Below are positions 8,959 through 16,769 of a stretch of 30,748 nucleotides of DNA, one piece after another (position 1 is the first letter of the stretch; every line of letters begins with the position of its first letter). The notes under the pieces are model-generated. The model did not search any database and had not been told where the DNA came from. It was given only the letters and a program-made list of their open reading frames with translations. The DNA lies in the NCBI GenBank assembly GCA_937901285.1, contig CALCHI010000453.1, positions 1 to 30,748 on the forward strand, in the 5' to 3' direction. The position numbers were made by a program, and so were the translations under genes. The stretch comes from UBA8437 sp003445035 (GTDB lineage Bacteria; Planctomycetota; Planctomycetia; Planctomycetales; Planctomycetaceae).

Positions 8959-9019
8959 GAACACCGGCCACCGAAACCCTCGATGATCTGAGCAGCCGTT
9001 TCGAATCCCCGCGGTGAAA

Positions 9020-9892
9020 CTACTTGGCCGCCGCCCTGGCCTTGGCTTCCTCAGCCTTCGACACGTCGGGGTTTGGTGCGCTGTTGCCCGATTCGAGGTT
9101 CAGCACCCAGCGGACCGCGTTCTCGGTCGACTTCAGCACCACCTTGTTCGTCCAGGTCCGCTCGTTGTGGCCGAGGTTCGAGTAGTAGATCTTGCCGTCA
9201 CCCCACGAGCGGCACCAGGCGACCGGAACGTGGTAGGGACGCTTCGGGTTGCACTTGGCCATGTTCAGGCTCATCAACACGCGAACATTCTTCGGCACCC
9301 AGTTGACGTACTGGTAGATCTCGTCCTTGATCTGGAACTCCTTGCCGAACGGCTTCATCGCCGGGTGCGAGGTGTCGTGGACGCTGATGGTGACATTGTT
9401 GCCCGATCCCCACGGGTGGCCGTTGAATGTGCCGCCGGCGATCTCCTGATACCACCGGTGCTTGGGATCCTTGGTGCGGTAGGTGTCCGTCGCCGAGTGG
9501 AACCCGATGTAACCGTTGCCCTTGGTCTTCAGCCACGTGTTGACGAAGTAGTCGCGGTCCTTGTCGGTGATCGGCAGCACGCCGGTCGTGTAGAACATCA
9601 CGATCCGGTACTTCTTCAGGTTCGCCGCGGTGAAGTCGGCCTTGCAGTCCTGGGTGCAGTCGACGGTGAACAGCTTGGTCTGCTGGCCCAGTTGCGTCAT
9701 GGCGATCTCGGCCGGCGCGAGATTCTTCTGACGACGGTTGACCGAGCCGTGACGGAACCCCTTGCTCTGGGTGACAAACAGCGCACGGACCGGCTCGGCA
9801 GCCGGCAAGCTCTGGCCGGTCGAGAACAACACGGCCAGTCCCAACACGCACATCGTTAACATCTTCACGACTCGACTCCCTGTGGTTGTCAT
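9020..9892 (-). CDS. Exported ThuA-like domain protein
   Basis: A 290-residue protein with an N-terminal signal peptide (hydrophobic about 10-30) and a ThuA-like fold related to class I glutamine amidotransferases. The pattern is ALFVTQSKGFRH, IVMFYTTGVLPIT, GYIGFHSATDTY, GGTFNGHPWG, HPAMKPFG and a DEIYQ segment, then NLGHNERTW near the end. ThuA-type proteins are linked to trehalose and other sugar utilisation; many planctomycetes have many exported copies, and their catalytic role is unproven. The tail is Ala/Lys/Glu-rich. The ATG overlaps the stop of the upstream gene by four bases (ATGA), which supports this start; an internal GTG preceded by AGGGAG is an alternative. Confidence 0.85.
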   Translation of the reverse strand: MTTTGSRVVKMLTMCVLGLAVLFSTGQSLPAAEPVRALFVTQSKGFRHGSVNRRQKNLAPAEIAMTQLGQQTKLFTVDCTQDCKADFTAANLKKYRIVMFYTTGVLPITDKDRDYFVNTWLKTKGNGYIGFHSATDTYRTKDPKHRWYQEIAGGTFNGHPWGSGNNVTISVHDTSHPAMKPFGKEFQIKDEIYQYVNWVPKNVRVLMSLNMAKCNPKRPYHVPVAWCRSWGDGKIYYSNLGHNERTWTNKVVLKSTENAVRWVLNLESGNSAPNPDVSKAEEAKARAAAK

Positions 9893-10476
9893 TTCTTCAG
9901 TTGTTTCAAAGTTCCGCCGATCCGGCGGTGCACCTCGGCGGTGTTGCGGACCACCAGCACGTGAAAGTTGGGGTAGTAACGGATCGTCCCCTTGCCACCT
10001 CGTACGTCCCAGCTGTCCGGTGCGATCGTGTCCTGGATCAACGCGATCAACTCGCCGGCGGCACGCTCGTCGGCCGGACCGGCCAGCGAAGAGCCTCTCT
10101 CGCGAGACGGCCTCCTCCGCCCGAGTCGTGCCCCGGAAAACTTGCGACGCTGCCGCTGCAACCTCGGCAGGATGTCACCCAGCCGGCCGTTGATCGCAGA
10201 GTGCTTCCGGCGACGCTCGGCAAACGACAGTTTCCGGGTGGTTCTCAGGTCCTCGTCCAGCCGGACCAGCGCCGGAACCACCTTGGCCGGATCGGCCAGG
10301 GGACGTCGGTTCCGCGCCGTCCGCTTCATCAGCACCAGGAACCGGTCGCGGAGTCCCTGACGAGTCAGACTCGACGGATCAGACGAAACGGCCCTGGCGA
10401 GACCCGCGATCGGTTCATCAACAACAGCGACCGGTGTGACGCCTATCCAGAGAGCCACCAGCACTGCGGCGTTCAT
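9889..10476 (-). CDS. Small exported protein of unknown function
   Basis: A 195-residue protein with a short N-terminal hydrophobic segment (MNAAVLVALWIGVTPVAVV). The middle (about 50-130) is very Arg/Lys-rich. The C-terminal 55 residues form a compact motif, LIQDTIAPDSWD then GTIRYYPNFHVLVVR and VHRRIGGTLKQL. This resembles the short secretin/TonB N-terminal-like strand-helix units found in several planctomycete exported proteins; I infer a fold, not a function. The ATG at 10476 has GGGGAG about eight bases upstream, and a TTG 15 bases earlier is less likely. It is translationally coupled to the ThuA-like gene. Confidence 0.7.
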   Translation of the reverse strand: MNAAVLVALWIGVTPVAVVDEPIAGLARAVSSDPSSLTRQGLRDRFLVLMKRTARNRRPLADPAKVVPALVRLDEDLRTTRKLSFAERRRKHSAINGRLGDILPRLQRQRRKFSGARLGRRRPSRERGSSLAGPADERAAGELIALIQDTIAPDSWDVRGGKGTIRYYPNFHVLVVRNTAEVHRRIGGTLKQLKK

Positions 10477-10536
10477 CGCAGCTCTCCCCAAGACGTCTGG
10501 AAACCTCAGGACGAATTCGGCGGAATCTCCGGCCAG

Positions 10537-10992
10537 CTATTCTCCGCCGTCGTCTCCACCACCGTCGTCTCCACCACCGTCGTCTCCGCCGCTGTCATCG
10601 ACATCGGCCGCCGCTGCGGGGGCTACCGGAGCAGCCGCACTCGCATTGCCACCACCGTCGGAAGACTTCACGAAGTAGATGACGATCCCGATCACGACGA
10701 CGAGAACCCCGATGATGTAGGGCGTCATCTCTTTCAGTGCCGCATCGGCTCCGACACCGTCAGCGTCCCCGCCTCCGGTGATCTTCACGTCACCCTGTTC
10801 GAACTGGTCCTTTTTCGCAGACCCCGCATTCATCCCCCCGGGAGGCATCATGGGCGTCCGCTGAGCACCGGCTGGCGGCTGACCGGAATCGCCACTTCCC
10901 GGCGTCCCCTGTGCGACCAATTGGCGGGAATCGGCAGCAATCAACAGCAGGGCCAGCAACAGGCCCAGTCCAGTCCTCGTCGAAACCGTCAT
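10537..10992 (-). CDS. Small exported, membrane-anchored protein with Gly/Asp repeat tail
   Basis: A 151-residue protein of unknown function. A signal peptide (about 1-28) precedes a Gly/Pro/Met-rich linker, then a single strong membrane helix (YIIGVLVVVIGIVIYFV, about 92-108). An Ala/Pro stretch follows and the tail is repeated GGGDD, encoded by a 15-bp tandem repeat. The ATG at 10992 is preceded by GGAGGG. It is the first gene of a probable three-gene minus-strand unit, with 60 bases to the next start, and a promoter-like sequence lies 80-110 bases upstream. It may be a small envelope protein. Confidence 0.7.
   Translation of the reverse strand: MTVSTRTGLGLLLALLLIAADSRQLVAQGTPGSGDSGQPPAGAQRTPMMPPGGMNAGSAKKDQFEQGDVKITGGGDADGVGADAALKEMTPYIIGVLVVVIGIVIYFVKSSDGGGNASAAAPVAPAAAADVDDSGGDDGGGDDGGGDDGGE
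10547..10591. repeat. 15-bp tandem repeat, three copies
   Basis: Copies of ccgtcgtctccacca lie at 10547-10561 and 10562-10576, with a slightly diverged third at 10577-10591. On the minus strand they encode GGGDD units in the tail of a small exported protein. Confidence 0.85.
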
Positions 10993-11072
10993 CGGAACCC
11001 TCCGTTCGCACTGAAATCCGGCTGAGACCAACCGGTTATTACTCAACTGGCCGGACACTCCACAGGGTGCAC

Positions 11073-11101
11073 ATTCTCACCCAGCCAACTTCGATTGGCA
11101 A
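11073..11101 (-). promoter_or_regulatory. Candidate promoter for the 10992-9020 unit
   Basis: Minus strand: TTGCCA (11096-11101), a 17-base spacer and GAGAAT (11073-11078). It lies between the end of fwdA and the start at 10992. The -10 hexamer is identical to that before fwdD. Confidence 0.38.
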
Positions 11102-11124
11102 GTGCCGGATACCGCAGGGTCGGC

Positions 11125-12777
11125 TCAACTGGTCGGCACAACCAGCGGATCCTGCAGGTAGTGATCCCCGACCGGGTAGTTGCGGAACTGGATCGAGTAG
11201 GTCTTCTCGAACCAGGCCTGGATATCATCGACCGCGTCAGGATCGTATTCCGGCTCAACGTAAAGCGTGCGACCGCGGGTGTCTCGCATGATCTGCGCAT
11301 CGTCGACGATCACCTCGCCACGGCTGACCACGTATCGAGGCAGTTCGAACATCCGCTGGATGTCGTCGTCGGGGCTGTAGAGCGTCACGTCTCCGTCGGC
11401 TCCCGGTCCGAGATGTCCCTTGTGGGCGAGTCCCAGCATGCGGGCCGGTGCGGCGCGGGTGATAATCGCGATCTCGTTGAGCGAGTACTCTCGATCAAGA
11501 TCCTTCAACGTGCAGCGATCGGACACGGCCGCCGGGGCCCCGGCCAGCACCTCGAGACGACGCTCGCGGTCCATCAACAGCGAGATGATCTCGGGATAGG
11601 CCTGGAACGATCCGCCGTTGGGATGATCGGTGCTCATGGCGATCCGCCACGGATCGTCAACCATCAGGTACCATTCGAGCCCGATGGCCCACTGCAAGGC
11701 ATGAACCAGGCTCTTCTGCTTGTAGACAATCGGCACGATACCGCACCCGGCCTCCATCTCGGTATCCCCACTGAACCACTTGCGGCCGGTGACCTGGTGC
11801 AGGTAATAGCCCAGTGGCCCGTCACCGGTCATCGAGGTGGTGTTGGCGAACATCACCTGTCCGACATCGACTGTCAAATTCTCGTGCGAATTGACGTACT
11901 CGGACAACTCGGGCACCCGCGACCCGAATGTCGACTGGTCGTCGGGGTCACCGTCGTAACTGTGGAACTGGATATGCGTCAGGTGCCCACGATACCCTTC
12001 CAGGGACTTCATGGTGTCCATCGTCGTGGCGTGATTGCCGGGCAAACCGAGGTTGTTGCAGTGGATGTGGACCGGGTGCGGCAGGCCCAGTTCCTGGACC
12101 GTGGAAGCCACGCCCTGGATGATCTGCCGCGGAGTGACGTTGAAGTGATCGACCGTTTCATCGATCCCGTGCACGTTCCCGCCACCGCTCTTCCAGACCT
12201 CGACACCACCCGGGTTGACCAGCTTGGCGGCGTACCCCTTTGTGGACTGCAACAGCCAGGCGATGTAGGCCTTCAACCGCCCGGGTTCACCGGCGGCCAA
12301 CTGCTTCATCACGTAGTGGTTGTTGCCCATCAGGACATAAAACCCCTTGTCGATGATCGGGGTGTCTTCAAGTTCCTCGTGTGCGTGCCGGGCGGCCAGC
12401 GGCGGGACCGCGGCATCAAACGCGGTGGTGTAGCCCAGTCCGGCGTAGAGGTACCCGGTGGCGAAGGTGCTGGGGACGCTGCCGCCGCTGCCCGATCGGG
12501 TCAGTCGTGTACGACGGACCGGTTCGGCCGTCCGCTTCTCTTCGGGGATCATCTTCCGAGCGGTGTTCACCTTCGGCCCGGCGATGTGGCAGTGCATGTC
12601 GATGCCGCCGGGCATCACGACCAGGCCGGTCGCATCCAGTGTCCGATCGGCTGACGCATCGGGCTCGGCCGGAGCCTCGACAATCCGTCCGTCGACGATC
12701 CAGATATCGCCAACGTCACCGTCGATCCCGTTGGCGGGATCATAAATCGTCCCGCCGGTGATTCGCAGCGAACTCAT
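11125..12777 (-). CDS. fwdA: Formylmethanofuran dehydrogenase/hydrolase subunit A (amidohydrolase fold)
   Basis: Dinuclear-metal amidohydrolase subunit that interconverts formate and formyl-(methano/methylo)furan. Metal-site residues agree closely in position with archaeal FwdA: HxH at His62/His64 (MHCHIAGPKVN), the carboxylated lysine candidate Lys185 (AAKLVNPGG), His237/His239 (VHIHCNNLG) and Asp384 (STDHPNGG). Length of 550 residues is normal for FwdA/FhcA. The start overlaps the fwdB stop by four bases (ATGA). In methylotrophic bacteria the same subunit (FhcA) works purely hydrolytically; the presence of fwdB with intact cysteines and of fwdD upstream leaves a reductive or oxidative role open here. 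It is the last gene of the fwdDBA unit. Confidence 0.93.
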   Translation of the reverse strand: MSSLRITGGTIYDPANGIDGDVGDIWIVDGRIVEAPAEPDASADRTLDATGLVVMPGGIDMHCHIAGPKVNTARKMIPEEKRTAEPVRRTRLTRSGSGGSVPSTFATGYLYAGLGYTTAFDAAVPPLAARHAHEELEDTPIIDKGFYVLMGNNHYVMKQLAAGEPGRLKAYIAWLLQSTKGYAAKLVNPGGVEVWKSGGGNVHGIDETVDHFNVTPRQIIQGVASTVQELGLPHPVHIHCNNLGLPGNHATTMDTMKSLEGYRGHLTHIQFHSYDGDPDDQSTFGSRVPELSEYVNSHENLTVDVGQVMFANTTSMTGDGPLGYYLHQVTGRKWFSGDTEMEAGCGIVPIVYKQKSLVHALQWAIGLEWYLMVDDPWRIAMSTDHPNGGSFQAYPEIISLLMDRERRLEVLAGAPAAVSDRCTLKDLDREYSLNEIAIITRAAPARMLGLAHKGHLGPGADGDVTLYSPDDDIQRMFELPRYVVSRGEVIVDDAQIMRDTRGRTLYVEPEYDPDAVDDIQAWFEKTYSIQFRNYPVGDHYLQDPLVVPTS

Positions 12778-14135
12778 GCGCCACTCGCTGCCGGGTCGGG
12801 GAGCGACTCGGCCAGTTGCCGCTGCCGGATCCGAGACTCGATCCCCCGCAGGATCTCGAGGTCGCTCTTGTAAGGCGAGTCAAATGCCGGTCGCAGCGGA
12901 ATCGGCACGTCATCCATTCGGTAAACGGTGCCGCCGGTATTGATGCCATAGGTCGAGGTGGTGAAGGCCACCGACGCGGTGCGGGCTGTGTCGGAGAGCT
13001 TGGGATCGAGCACCACGCTGGGGATGCCTTCGAGATGATCGCGGGCCGGCTGGCTGAAGTTCGACATCGGGTCGCTGGCGATGATCAATGCCGCGTCGGC
13101 CTCGCCACGGGCTAACACATCCGATGCGGTGAACTCGCCGGGGTTGAACCTCGGAAACCCACTGCCCAGGTGCACCCCGAAGGGGTATCCGGTCGACCAG
13201 CTGACGACGTTGTCGGCACCGGTCACGTTGCCGTGACCCCGCATCGGCTTGGCACTCCAACGCGTGTGCTCGTTCATGTCGCGGGCCAGGGCGAGGACAG
13301 CCTCGCTGTTGAGATGCTTGCCGCGGGTCATCGTCAGGCCCATGCCGAAGAGAATGACCCCGAACTTGGCCTTCTTCATCCCGTCCATGATCTCTTCGAG
13401 AGTCTCGAGTGAAATCCCGGTGGTCTCCTCGATCGACGGGTCCAGTTCCACCCCGCGGGCCAGGGCCCGCAAGGCCCACGCCAGTTCGAAATCCCGGCGG
13501 GGCTTGACCTGCAGAAAATGATCAGCCGCCTTGGCGCTCTTGGTCTTCCGCACGTCGATCAGAACCGCCGTACGATCCTTCCGCCCGTTGGGAACAAACT
13601 CCCCCTTGGGCATCAGGCTGTACTTGGTGAAGTGCCGCGGGTGACTCTCGGCCGGGTTCCCGCCCCAGAAGATCACGTAATCGGCACGGTTCTTCACCTC
13701 GCCCAGTGAACACGTCACTTCGCCCACGCCCTGGAAGGCGATCCCCGAGGGCCCGTGGCAGACGCTGGTGGTGGTATCGACAATGCCGCCAATCCAGTCG
13801 GTGATTGCCAACGCCACGCGCTGCGCCTCGGTCGTGGTGTCACTGAGTCCGTAGGTCAGGGGGAACCGCGCCGAGAGCAGGATCTCGGCTGCCCGGTCCA
13901 TCGCCTGTTCGTAACCGGCCGGCTGGCCGTCGATCAGCGCCTCGGGCCGGTCCTCGACGTGGTGATTGAAGAACCAGGCCTTTCCCAGTACGCAGGCATT
14001 CTTCGCCTTGGTGATGCGGTCACCCTCGACGGTCAACTCCATGTCATCGCAGACGCACCCGCAGAAGGTGCAGGTGGCATCCTGGACAACCCGCAACCCG
14101 GGTGCCGTCTCGGTCGCTGCCTCGGTCGTGCTCAT
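12774..14135 (-). CDS. fwdB: Formylmethanofuran dehydrogenase subunit B with intact Fe-S and metal-ligand cysteines
   Basis: Molybdopterin-oxidoreductase-fold subunit, the site of CO2/formate redox chemistry in archaeal Fwd/Fmd. The N-terminus has CTFCGCVCDD and a later NAC, giving Cys22, Cys25, Cys29 and Cys48 (Cx2Cx3Cx18C), the expected [4Fe-4S] site. Cys126 (SVCHGPSG) falls where archaeal FwdB has the Cys/Sec ligand of tungsten or molybdenum. Later segments include YVIFWGGNPAESHPRH and a GHGNVTGADNV stretch. Length is 453 residues from the ATG at 14135. In methylotroph FhcB, as I recall, cofactor sites are lost; here they look complete. The start lies 40 bases after fwdD, and the stop overlaps fwdA. 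Confidence 0.92.
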   Translation of the reverse strand: MSTTEAATETAPGLRVVQDATCTFCGCVCDDMELTVEGDRITKAKNACVLGKAWFFNHHVEDRPEALIDGQPAGYEQAMDRAAEILLSARFPLTYGLSDTTTEAQRVALAITDWIGGIVDTTTSVCHGPSGIAFQGVGEVTCSLGEVKNRADYVIFWGGNPAESHPRHFTKYSLMPKGEFVPNGRKDRTAVLIDVRKTKSAKAADHFLQVKPRRDFELAWALRALARGVELDPSIEETTGISLETLEEIMDGMKKAKFGVILFGMGLTMTRGKHLNSEAVLALARDMNEHTRWSAKPMRGHGNVTGADNVVSWSTGYPFGVHLGSGFPRFNPGEFTASDVLARGEADAALIIASDPMSNFSQPARDHLEGIPSVVLDPKLSDTARTASVAFTTSTYGINTGGTVYRMDDVPIPLRPAFDSPYKSDLEILRGIESRIRQRQLAESLPDPAASGA

Positions 14136-14175
14136 CGCCTGCGATTCCACCTTGTGTTCGTCTTGAGTCCGTCGG

Positions 14176-14529
14176 TTATTCGGACACCGTGGCCGTTTCC
14201 AGAAACACGTCCAGGCCTTTGCTGTCGGGCATCCCGCACCCCTGAGTGTCTCCACCCATCAGCCGACTCGAGTTGTCGCCGTAACTGATGAACAGCATTC
14301 CCGGCGGCAATTCGTCTCCGCGGGCCGTGACGCACGGCACCGTGAATTCACCCACCTCGTTGTAGACCCGGACCAGGTCCCCATCCTCCAGTTCCAGCCG
14401 CTGCATATCCTCGGGAGCCACCTGCAGCGTGCTGATCTCCACGCGGTACCCCTCGGTGTACTTGCCCTCGTTGAGCGTCACGCCCTGCTGGCTGGTCCGG
14501 CCGGGAATCAGGATGAAAGGTTCAGCCAT
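14176..14529 (-). CDS. fwdD: Formylmethanofuran dehydrogenase subunit D-like molybdopterin-binding protein
   Basis: A 117-residue protein matching the small FwdD/FmdD subunit, equivalent to the C-terminal molybdopterin-guanine-dinucleotide binding domain of larger molybdoenzymes. Seen are the N-terminal GRTSQQGVTLNEGKYTEGY segment, LELEDGDLVRVYNEVGEFTVP (the double-psi barrel strand pair) and the C-terminal MPDSKGLDV signature. In archaeal Fwd this subunit completes the pterin pocket of FwdB. It is not part of the classical methylotroph FhcABCD complex, where D is a formyltransferase. It is the first gene behind a good promoter candidate and lies immediately upstream of fwdB and fwdA. The ATG at 14529 gives the usual start; upstream codons are non-homologous. 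Confidence 0.88.
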   Translation of the reverse strand: MAEPFILIPGRTSQQGVTLNEGKYTEGYRVEISTLQVAPEDMQRLELEDGDLVRVYNEVGEFTVPCVTARGDELPPGMLFISYGDNSSRLMGGDTQGCGMPDSKGLDVFLETATVSE

Positions 14530-14564
14530 GAGACTCACGTTCAGAGAGGCAGGGCCACGGGGCG

Positions 14565-14593
14565 ATTCTCGCACCCTCGGTCACCAAGGTCAA
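14565..14593 (-). promoter_or_regulatory. Promoter candidate for fwdD-fwdB-fwdA
   Basis: Minus strand: TTGACC (14588-14593), a 17-base spacer and GAGAAT (14565-14570). It sits in the 84-base gap between the aldehyde oxidoreductase stop and the fwdD start, leaving a leader of about 28 bases. It suggests that fwdDBA can be expressed apart from the upstream genes. Confidence 0.48.
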
Positions 14594-14613
14594 TTGACGC
14601 TGACGCGACCCGA

Positions 14614-16431
14614 TCAGGCCAATCCCAATGCCACCAGGCGATCCTCGGGCACGTAACCCTCGGCAGTCCACCCGCGCTGGAGATTGTAGGCGCGGATCTG
14701 GGCAGCCAGACGATCGGGATCGAGCTGTGCCCCCTGGCTGCCTCCCTCACCCAGCGGTTCCTCGAAGAATCGCTGGGGCAGGGTGTCCTCGGCCGGCGTC
14801 CACCCCTGGGCGATGTTGTAGGCCTTCTTGGCGGTGACGATCCGTCCGGCTGTTTCACGAAGTTCCTCCGGTGAAACGTCCCAGCCGGTCACCGGTCTCA
14901 ACAGTTCGGCCATTCCTGCCACCCGATCTTCGAAGACACCGCGAAGAAACTTGCAGAGGATCAGCGAGTCCATCAGCACCGCCTCGTCCTCAACCCGCAC
15001 CACCGGCTCGATCGTCCCGGGTTCAGCGTCGATCCGACCGACCTCGGGCGAAAAATCGACCTCGTAGGCCCCCGACCGGTTGTGGTCGGCCCCACGGGTG
15101 CCGACGGCGAACCCCAGCGCCATCGCCTGCAGGGCGCGGGGTTCGTAGCCGGGAATTTCCAGTCCCTTCACGTGCGGAGCAAACGACTGAGATTCGCCCC
15201 CGATCCGCTCGGCCGCCGCCCTTGTGCCCTCGGCGAGCAGGTCGCCCCACTCGCGCCGGTTCCCAATGTCGTCGATCATGGACAGCATCGCGTCGCCGTT
15301 GCCGAATCGCAGTCCGGGAATCTCAACCAGCCCCCGCTCGGCACACTCCATCGCGAACGCGATACTCGCCCCGGTGCTAATCGTGTCCAGCCCCAACTCG
15401 TCACAGAGGGCCGAGGCGGCCAGCACGGCACGGGGATCCGAAACCCCGCACAGCGGCCCCAGCGCGAAGAGATTCTCATACTCCATCCGCACACCACCCC
15501 CCTCCTCCTGGCCGGACCCGGCCAGCGGAAAGATGTGTTCACAGCCGATCGTGCACGCGGCACAACTGGTGCGTGTCCGATCGCGGTCGGCCTCGAGAGA
15601 TTCCGGCGACAGCATCGACGCCTCGGCAAACACGCCGCCCTGGAAGTTCCTGGTCGGCAGCGATCCGAGACGGTTGAAGGTCACCAGGTTGTCGACGGTG
15701 CCCAGTTCGCGGTACTTGGCGGTGGCCGGTCCGAGCGATCGCTTCGAGAGATCCCGGGAGATCTCGACCAGGCGGCCGGGATCCGCAAAGGAAACCACCC
15801 GATCACCGGCCACGGCGATTGCCTTGAGCCGCTTGGACCCCATCACCGCTCCGAGTCCACCCCGTCCGGCATGACGAGCGTCGTGCGAGATGGTCGCAAA
15901 ATGGACCAGCCGTTCGCCAGCGGGGCCGATTGCCGCCACCCGGAAGCCTCCCCATTCGCCGCCCAACCGGTCTCGCACGCGTTGCCCGGTCTCGCGACTG
16001 CCCAAACCCCACTCCGTCTCGGCCGACTCGAACCGCACCCCGTCGGGGGTGACCACCAGGGTGGTCGCCCCCTCAGCGGCTCCGACGATCACGATCGCGT
16101 CGTACCCGGTCCGCTTGCCGGAAATGGCGAAGTGCGAGGAAGACAGTGAATCGTTGATTCGCCCGGTCAACGGACTCTTGGCCAACACGGCAAACTTGGC
16201 CGATGTGGTCAGGGGGCTGCCGACAAGGGGACTGAAAACAAACACCAGGGGGGATTCGGGAGAAAGCGGATCGACGCCGTCAGGCGTCTCGCGACGAAGC
16301 ACCCACGTTCCCAGCCCCCCCCCTCCCAGGAAACTCCGCAGCACCCCATCCGGCCAGGGCACCTCGCGGCTGGTGCGTTCGGAGAGGTCGACTCGGAGAT
16401 ATCGGCCGTGGTAACCCGGGACCGTTGACAT
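14614..16431 (-). CDS. aor: Tungsten-type aldehyde:ferredoxin oxidoreductase (AOR family)
   Basis: Predicted cytosolic tungstopterin enzyme oxidising aldehydes to acids with ferredoxin, or the reverse. Length is 605 residues, equal to Pyrococcus furiosus AOR. [4Fe-4S] ligands are Cys290, Cys293 and Cys297 (CAACTIGC) and Cys493 (ILCKF), almost the Pyrococcus positions. The DELGLD pterin motif is at 344-349, Glu317/Glu319 (MEYEN) lie near the active-site Glu, and His450 (TRGADHNRSG) matches catalytic His448. It follows the MoaD-like gene after 44 bases; a TTG start overlapping the moaD stop would add 16 residues but the family begins at GYHGRYLRVDL. A run of nine G encodes GGGG near residues 36-39. 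The substrate is unknown; the C1 context suggests formaldehyde or a related aldehyde. Confidence 0.92.
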   Translation of the reverse strand: MSTVPGYHGRYLRVDLSERTSREVPWPDGVLRSFLGGGGLGTWVLRRETPDGVDPLSPESPLVFVFSPLVGSPLTTSAKFAVLAKSPLTGRINDSLSSSHFAISGKRTGYDAIVIVGAAEGATTLVVTPDGVRFESAETEWGLGSRETGQRVRDRLGGEWGGFRVAAIGPAGERLVHFATISHDARHAGRGGLGAVMGSKRLKAIAVAGDRVVSFADPGRLVEISRDLSKRSLGPATAKYRELGTVDNLVTFNRLGSLPTRNFQGGVFAEASMLSPESLEADRDRTRTSCAACTIGCEHIFPLAGSGQEEGGGVRMEYENLFALGPLCGVSDPRAVLAASALCDELGLDTISTGASIAFAMECAERGLVEIPGLRFGNGDAMLSMIDDIGNRREWGDLLAEGTRAAAERIGGESQSFAPHVKGLEIPGYEPRALQAMALGFAVGTRGADHNRSGAYEVDFSPEVGRIDAEPGTIEPVVRVEDEAVLMDSLILCKFLRGVFEDRVAGMAELLRPVTGWDVSPEELRETAGRIVTAKKAYNIAQGWTPAEDTLPQRFFEEPLGEGGSQGAQLDPDRLAAQIRAYNLQRGWTAEGYVPEDRLVALGLA

Positions 16432-16475
16432 GTGCCAATTGCAGACCACCGGGCGGCGAATTGCAACAACAGCCC

Positions 16476-16769
16476 TCAACCACCGGCATCGGCGGCCAAC
16501 AGCAATACGTGGTCACCGGCCCGGATGGGCGTATCGGGATCGGTGGTGAACCGGCGGGCGTTGATATTGGCCAGGTAGCCGTCCTGGGGCCGTGACCCGT
16601 CCAGGCACTCGCCGGCCAGTTCCGGCAACCGTTCGGCGGCGGCCAAGAGAACGTCCCCCAGCCGGGTCGATTCGAGTCCGCGGCAGACCACGATGCGAGT
16701 TCGTCCCGCCCTCTGACGAGCGATCCCGAAGAACTCGACCGTCACACCGCTGGTCCCTTCACCGTCCAT
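16476..16769 (-). CDS. MoaD/ThiS-like sulfur carrier protein
   Basis: A 97-residue ubiquitin-fold protein ending in Gly-Gly, the hallmark of sulfur carriers activated as a thiocarboxylate. The N-terminal strand VTVEFFGIARQRAG, the helix LGDVLLAAAERLP and the final strand DHVLLLAADAGG fit MoaD. It would donate the dithiolene sulfur of the pterin cofactor. Its place directly before the AOR gene, overlapping the deacetylase stop by one base (TGATG), suggests a dedicated carrier for the tungsten enzyme; AOR genes in other organisms often have such a partner. No MoaE is nearby. Confidence 0.85.
   Translation of the reverse strand: MDGEGTSGVTVEFFGIARQRAGRTRIVVCRGLESTRLGDVLLAAAERLPELAGECLDGSRPQDGYLANINARRFTTDPDTPIRAGDHVLLLAADAGG

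Noticed and set aside
6409..8964. Minus-strand open frame of about 850 codons spanning the CPFC protein and the M24 peptidase
   Set aside because: Both plus-strand genes have a signal peptide or catalytic motifs; the antisense frame is open only because stop codons are rare in GC-rich DNA.
11095..12654. Long plus-strand open frame of over 500 codons antisense to fwdA
   Set aside because: It is a GC-rich mirror frame of a gene with clear FwdA metal-site motifs and has no recognisable protein features of its own.
12774..14135. fwdB as a generic molybdopterin formate dehydrogenase
   Set aside because: Its short length, the split-off FwdD domain and coupling to fwdA fit FwdB far better than a stand-alone formate dehydrogenase.
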